Positions 13,958 through 16,189 of a DNA stretch of 16,189 nt are shown piece by piece (position 1 is the stretch's first letter; each line of letters opens with the position of its first letter). This DNA comes from JAQVXR01 sp050945755. GTDB taxonomy: Bacteria; Bacillota; Dehalobacteriia; Dehalobacteriales; Dehalobacteriaceae. The stretch is from the NCBI GenBank assembly GCA_050945755.1, contig JBMNTN010000042.1, positions 1 to 16,189 of the forward strand, given 5' to 3'. The position numbers and the translations under genes are program-made. The notes under the pieces are model-generated. The model saw nothing but the letters and a program-made list of their open reading frames with translations. It ran no database searches and was not told where the DNA came from.

Positions 13958-15066
13958 AAAAAGTGATTATTTGTTTAATACTAATGCTTTTTAGTTTGGT
14001 AAATACCGGGTGCTGGGATGTAAAAGATATCAGCAAAAGAGCGCTCATTACAGCTGTGGGCATTGATAAGACTGAGGAAACAGGTTCCAATTATAACTTT
14101 ACATTTGAAATTGTTAACCCGCCAGGTTTAAAAGATGAAAATTCCCGAGAAACGGCAAATATTATTGAGACTATAGAGGGGAGAAGCCTAAGGGAGGCTG
14201 TGGAATATTTACAAGCCAAAGTGTCCCGTCATGTTTTTCTGGGATATTTGCAGGTTGTTTTGGTAGGGGAGGAGGCTGGTAAGGAAAATTTCAAAAATAT
14301 TGCAGATATGATCTTCCGTGAGCCTCAGGTTGCCTCAAGAGTGCGCCTGATGTTTGTGCAAGATGGATTTGCCCGGGACATCTTGCAGGCCAAACCAAAA
14401 CTGGCCAAATATGTAGCTGCGGAATTAGTCAACATGACATTGCTTGAATATGAACTGTCTTTAGCAAGCACAATGCCCTTTCATCAATTTACAAATGAAT
14501 TATGCAGCACTGAAGGTAGGGCTCTGGTGACCCGTGTGCTTGCCACGGAAGAAAACAAAACTATCGTCCGGGACGGAGGAGCGATCTTTAATAACTGGAA
14601 ACTGACAGGCTGGTTAAGCAGTGAGGAAGCACAAGCCGCTAACTGGCCGGTAGGTAAATCTGATGCTACCGTAGTAGGAAATTTGGACAAAGGTATTTAT
14701 ACTTACCGCAGCGATGAAAAGAAATTAAGGATAAAGCCTTTAACGCAAAACGGAAATCTCAGGGTCCAAATCTCTCTAAAAACTACAGGGGATATTTTAT
14801 CCAAACAGGAAAGCGATTTGGATCTCACTAAACCGGAGAATATAGAAAAATTGGAAAAACTCTTTTCCGGTGTTATCGCCAGTCAAATTAGATCAGCAAT
14901 AAAAAAATCACAATCGGCAGGTGTGGATTATTTAGGAATCGGTAATGCTGTCAAACGGAAGGACCCAAAACTCTATAAAAGCATCAAGTGGAAAGAGGTT
15001 TATCCCACAATTCCTATTGATATTCAGGTAAATACGGAAATAAAGCATTTCGGTCTGAGGGAGTAA
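13954..15066 (+). CDS. gerAC: GerA-type spore germination lipoprotein, C subunit
   Basis: A 370-residue lipoprotein of the Ger(x)C family, the C subunit of a germinant receptor on the outer face of the spore inner membrane. The N-terminal signal (2-16) leads to lipobox VNTGC with Cys20, followed by the family's GCWD. Later family segments are ITAVGIDK, EGRSLREAVEYLQAKVSRHVF-like text at about 76-96, and a C-terminal helix/strand part with KLFSGVIASQIRSAIKK and the ending IPIDIQVNTEIKHFG. Length is normal and no defect is visible, so it does not share the damage seen in the A gene. ATG 13954 overlaps the B stop (ATGA), with AAGGGG upstream inside the B gene, indicating translational coupling. 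It is the last gene of the operon and converges on the DUF3231-like pair with an 11-base gap. I see no intrinsic terminator. Confidence 0.92.
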   Translation: MKKVIICLILMLFSLVNTGCWDVKDISKRALITAVGIDKTEETGSNYNFTFEIVNPPGLKDENSRETANIIETIEGRSLREAVEYLQAKVSRHVFLGYLQVVLVGEEAGKENFKNIADMIFREPQVASRVRLMFVQDGFARDILQAKPKLAKYVAAELVNMTLLEYELSLASTMPFHQFTNELCSTEGRALVTRVLATEENKTIVRDGGAIFNNWKLTGWLSSEEAQAANWPVGKSDATVVGNLDKGIYTYRSDEKKLRIKPLTQNGNLRVQISLKTTGDILSKQESDLDLTKPENIEKLEKLFSGVIASQIRSAIKKSQSAGVDYLGIGNAVKRKDPKLYKSIKWKEVYPTIPIDIQVNTEIKHFGLRE

Positions 15067-15077
15067 TTTATCTTCTA

Positions 15078-15596
15078 CTATGGCCTATAAATAGGGGGGT
15101 TAATTAAATAATTCTTAAGTTTACCATATTCGAGATACTCATCGTATATTTTTAATTCTTCTTTCATAAATGACAGGAACAAATCCCTGATTTTCGGCGA
15201 CGTACTATGAATAAAAGCCATGTTATGAACCGGTAAAAAAGCCTGAATTCCTCTTAATATTCGTCTGTAAATTTGCCTGTCCGACATCAACTCAAAATTT
15301 ATTGTCTTTTGAGTTTGTTTTGGTGGCCTAAGAGGTAAAGGAATACCATAGATTAAAAGCTCTTTTTCTAATAAGCTAATATGTTTAGCTAGAGTCTTAA
15401 TACCAGAGTTAAGAACTAGCTTTAAATCATCATCTTTAATAAAGCTATTTAAAAGATTGGTAATATATATGACATTATATCTCTGGACTAAATGGTCCCA
15501 GAGGTGATAAACCTCGCTAACATTTATGGTTCTTTGTTTATCCCTTAGAGACTTGTTAAAATTAGAAATTTTTCCAATATACTTTAATGTCTTCAT
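15078..15596 (-). CDS. DUF3231-like protein, possible spore-coat-type helical protein (paralogue 1)
   Basis: A 172-residue, mostly helical protein without signal or membrane segment. It is a paralogue of the next gene upstream: both share K-Q-R-x-I-N-V-x-E-V near residue 20-30, a middle PLRPPK/PIMPPK segment, a ...STSPKIR/STTPEVR segment and the ending YGKL-K-x6-PP-(I/V)YRP. This arrangement fits the DUF3231 family, four-helix proteins related to spore coat proteins of the CotF kind; I assign the family from memory of its shape and ending, not from a search. ATG 15594-15596 follows GGGGTTGAT. It lies 23 bases behind paralogue 2, so the two form one transcript. The place beside a germination operon supports a spore role, by inference. 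Confidence 0.65.
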   Translation of the reverse strand: MKTLKYIGKISNFNKSLRDKQRTINVSEVYHLWDHLVQRYNVIYITNLLNSFIKDDDLKLVLNSGIKTLAKHISLLEKELLIYGIPLPLRPPKQTQKTINFELMSDRQIYRRILRGIQAFLPVHNMAFIHSTSPKIRDLFLSFMKEELKIYDEYLEYGKLKNYLINPPIYRP

Positions 15597-15619
15597 GATA
15601 TCAACCCCAATTATTAATT

Positions 15620-16138
15620 TTATGGACGATATACAGGTGGTTGATATAAAAAGCCTTTTAATTTACCGTATTCAACCAACATTTCCTGCAATTCCATCGT
15701 CAAGAGTAAATGTTTTTTTAAACCTTTTCTAACCTCAGGAGTGGTACTTTGCATAAATCCGGTGCCAAGAACAGGAAAAAATGCAGCAATAACTTCATAT
15801 AACATTTGAAAGATGTCCCTGTCATCTATGACCTCCAAATGAACTGTAGAACTCACATCTTTTGGCGGCATAATTGGAAAAGGTAAATCGTAATCACGCA
15901 TTAATACTTCCATATCATCAACCCCTACGATCAGACCTTCTTTTACTTTATTTTTTATTATTTTTAAATCATTGTCTTCAATCATATGTTCAAAAATCTG
16001 AATGGTTTCCAGAGCATCCAACTTGGTGACTAAAACATCCCAGATATAAAAAACTTCTACTACATTAATAATTCTTTGTTTTTCCCTGGTTGACTTACCG
16101 ATATCAGCTATTTTTTGGTATTTATCCATTAAATCCAC
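15620..16138 (-). CDS. DUF3231-like protein, possible spore-coat-type helical protein (paralogue 2)
   Basis: A 172-residue helical protein, same length as its downstream paralogue and clearly related end to end (EKQRIINVVEVFYIWDVL near the start, EYGKLKGFLYQPPVYRP at the end). This copy is more acidic, with MIEDNDLK and GVDDMEVLMRDYD; the other is more basic. The start is GTG 16136-16138 with GGGGGTG about 9 bases upstream; ATG three codons later (16129) is also possible. A TATAAT on the minus strand at 16169-16174 probably belongs to its promoter, so it would be the first gene of a two-gene transcript. Family assignment to DUF3231 is tentative; the paralogy is plain. Confidence 0.65.
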   Translation of the reverse strand: MDLMDKYQKIADIGKSTREKQRIINVVEVFYIWDVLVTKLDALETIQIFEHMIEDNDLKIIKNKVKEGLIVGVDDMEVLMRDYDLPFPIMPPKDVSSTVHLEVIDDRDIFQMLYEVIAAFFPVLGTGFMQSTTPEVRKGLKKHLLLTMELQEMLVEYGKLKGFLYQPPVYRP

Positions 16139-16168
16139 TTATATTAACACCCCCATTTTTCTGGCTTT

Positions 16169-16174
16169 ATTATA
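16169..16174 (-). promoter_or_regulatory. Candidate -10 for the DUF3231-like pair
   Basis: TATAAT on the minus strand, about 31 bases upstream of the GTG start. The -35 would fall beyond the window edge, so the sigma factor cannot be judged. Confidence 0.35.
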
Positions 16175-16189
16175 ATTTCCCTAAATTTC

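Overview
The window looks like the chromosome of an anaerobic, spore-forming Firmicute, probably a Clostridia member of the Peptococcaceae/Desulfotomaculum kind. The pointers are a gerA-type germinant-receptor operon, two DUF3231-type (spore-coat-like) proteins, a glycine/sarcosine/betaine reductase component B gene, a TIGR04076-type protein typical of anaerobes, frequent TTG and GTG starts behind strong Shine-Dalgarno sites, and a relic of a corrinoid protein. The assignment rests on gene content only; no rRNA or tRNA is present.

Layout. 1-500 (minus): N-terminal part of a GrdE-family proprotein, cut by the window edge. 694-2079 (plus): membrane-anchored L,D-transpeptidase with SH3-like domains. 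2288-3556 (plus): SLC13/DASS carboxylate transporter. 3650-6386 (minus): a response regulator and a multi-pass histidine kinase overlapping by 26 bases, with OmpR-type direct repeats and a palindrome upstream. 6736-8025 (plus): NCS2 nucleobase permease with a structured leader, meeting exonuclease III (8029-8787, minus) tail to tail with a 3-base gap.

8901-11400 is a minus-strand group, probably transcribed nudC, then a HAD phosphatase, then a small orphan gene, then the TIGR04076 gene, ending at a good intrinsic terminator at 8913-8938. Between the HAD gene and the orphan sit two identical 28-base GC-rich units. A third relative of this element lies directly after the kinase stop codon; in both places the element begins at the stop codon. 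The nudC promoter has an 8-3-8 palindrome exactly in its spacer. Upstream of it is a decayed minus-strand reading frame with a clear cobalamin-binding motif.

11652-15066 (plus) is a gerA-type germination operon (A, B, C). The A gene is frameshifted at a run of six T. In the other frame its C-terminus continues into the B gene without a stop, so the operon carries a broken A gene, an A-B fusion reached by frameshifting, or a base-calling error. Two DUF3231-like paralogues (15078-16138, minus) converge on the operon from the right.

The most interesting items are the gerA frameshift/fusion, the stop-codon-linked GC-rich repeats, the corrinoid relic, the palindrome-spaced nudC promoter, and the transpeptidase with an altered active-site motif. 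No CRISPR array, insertion sequence, tRNA or rRNA was seen.
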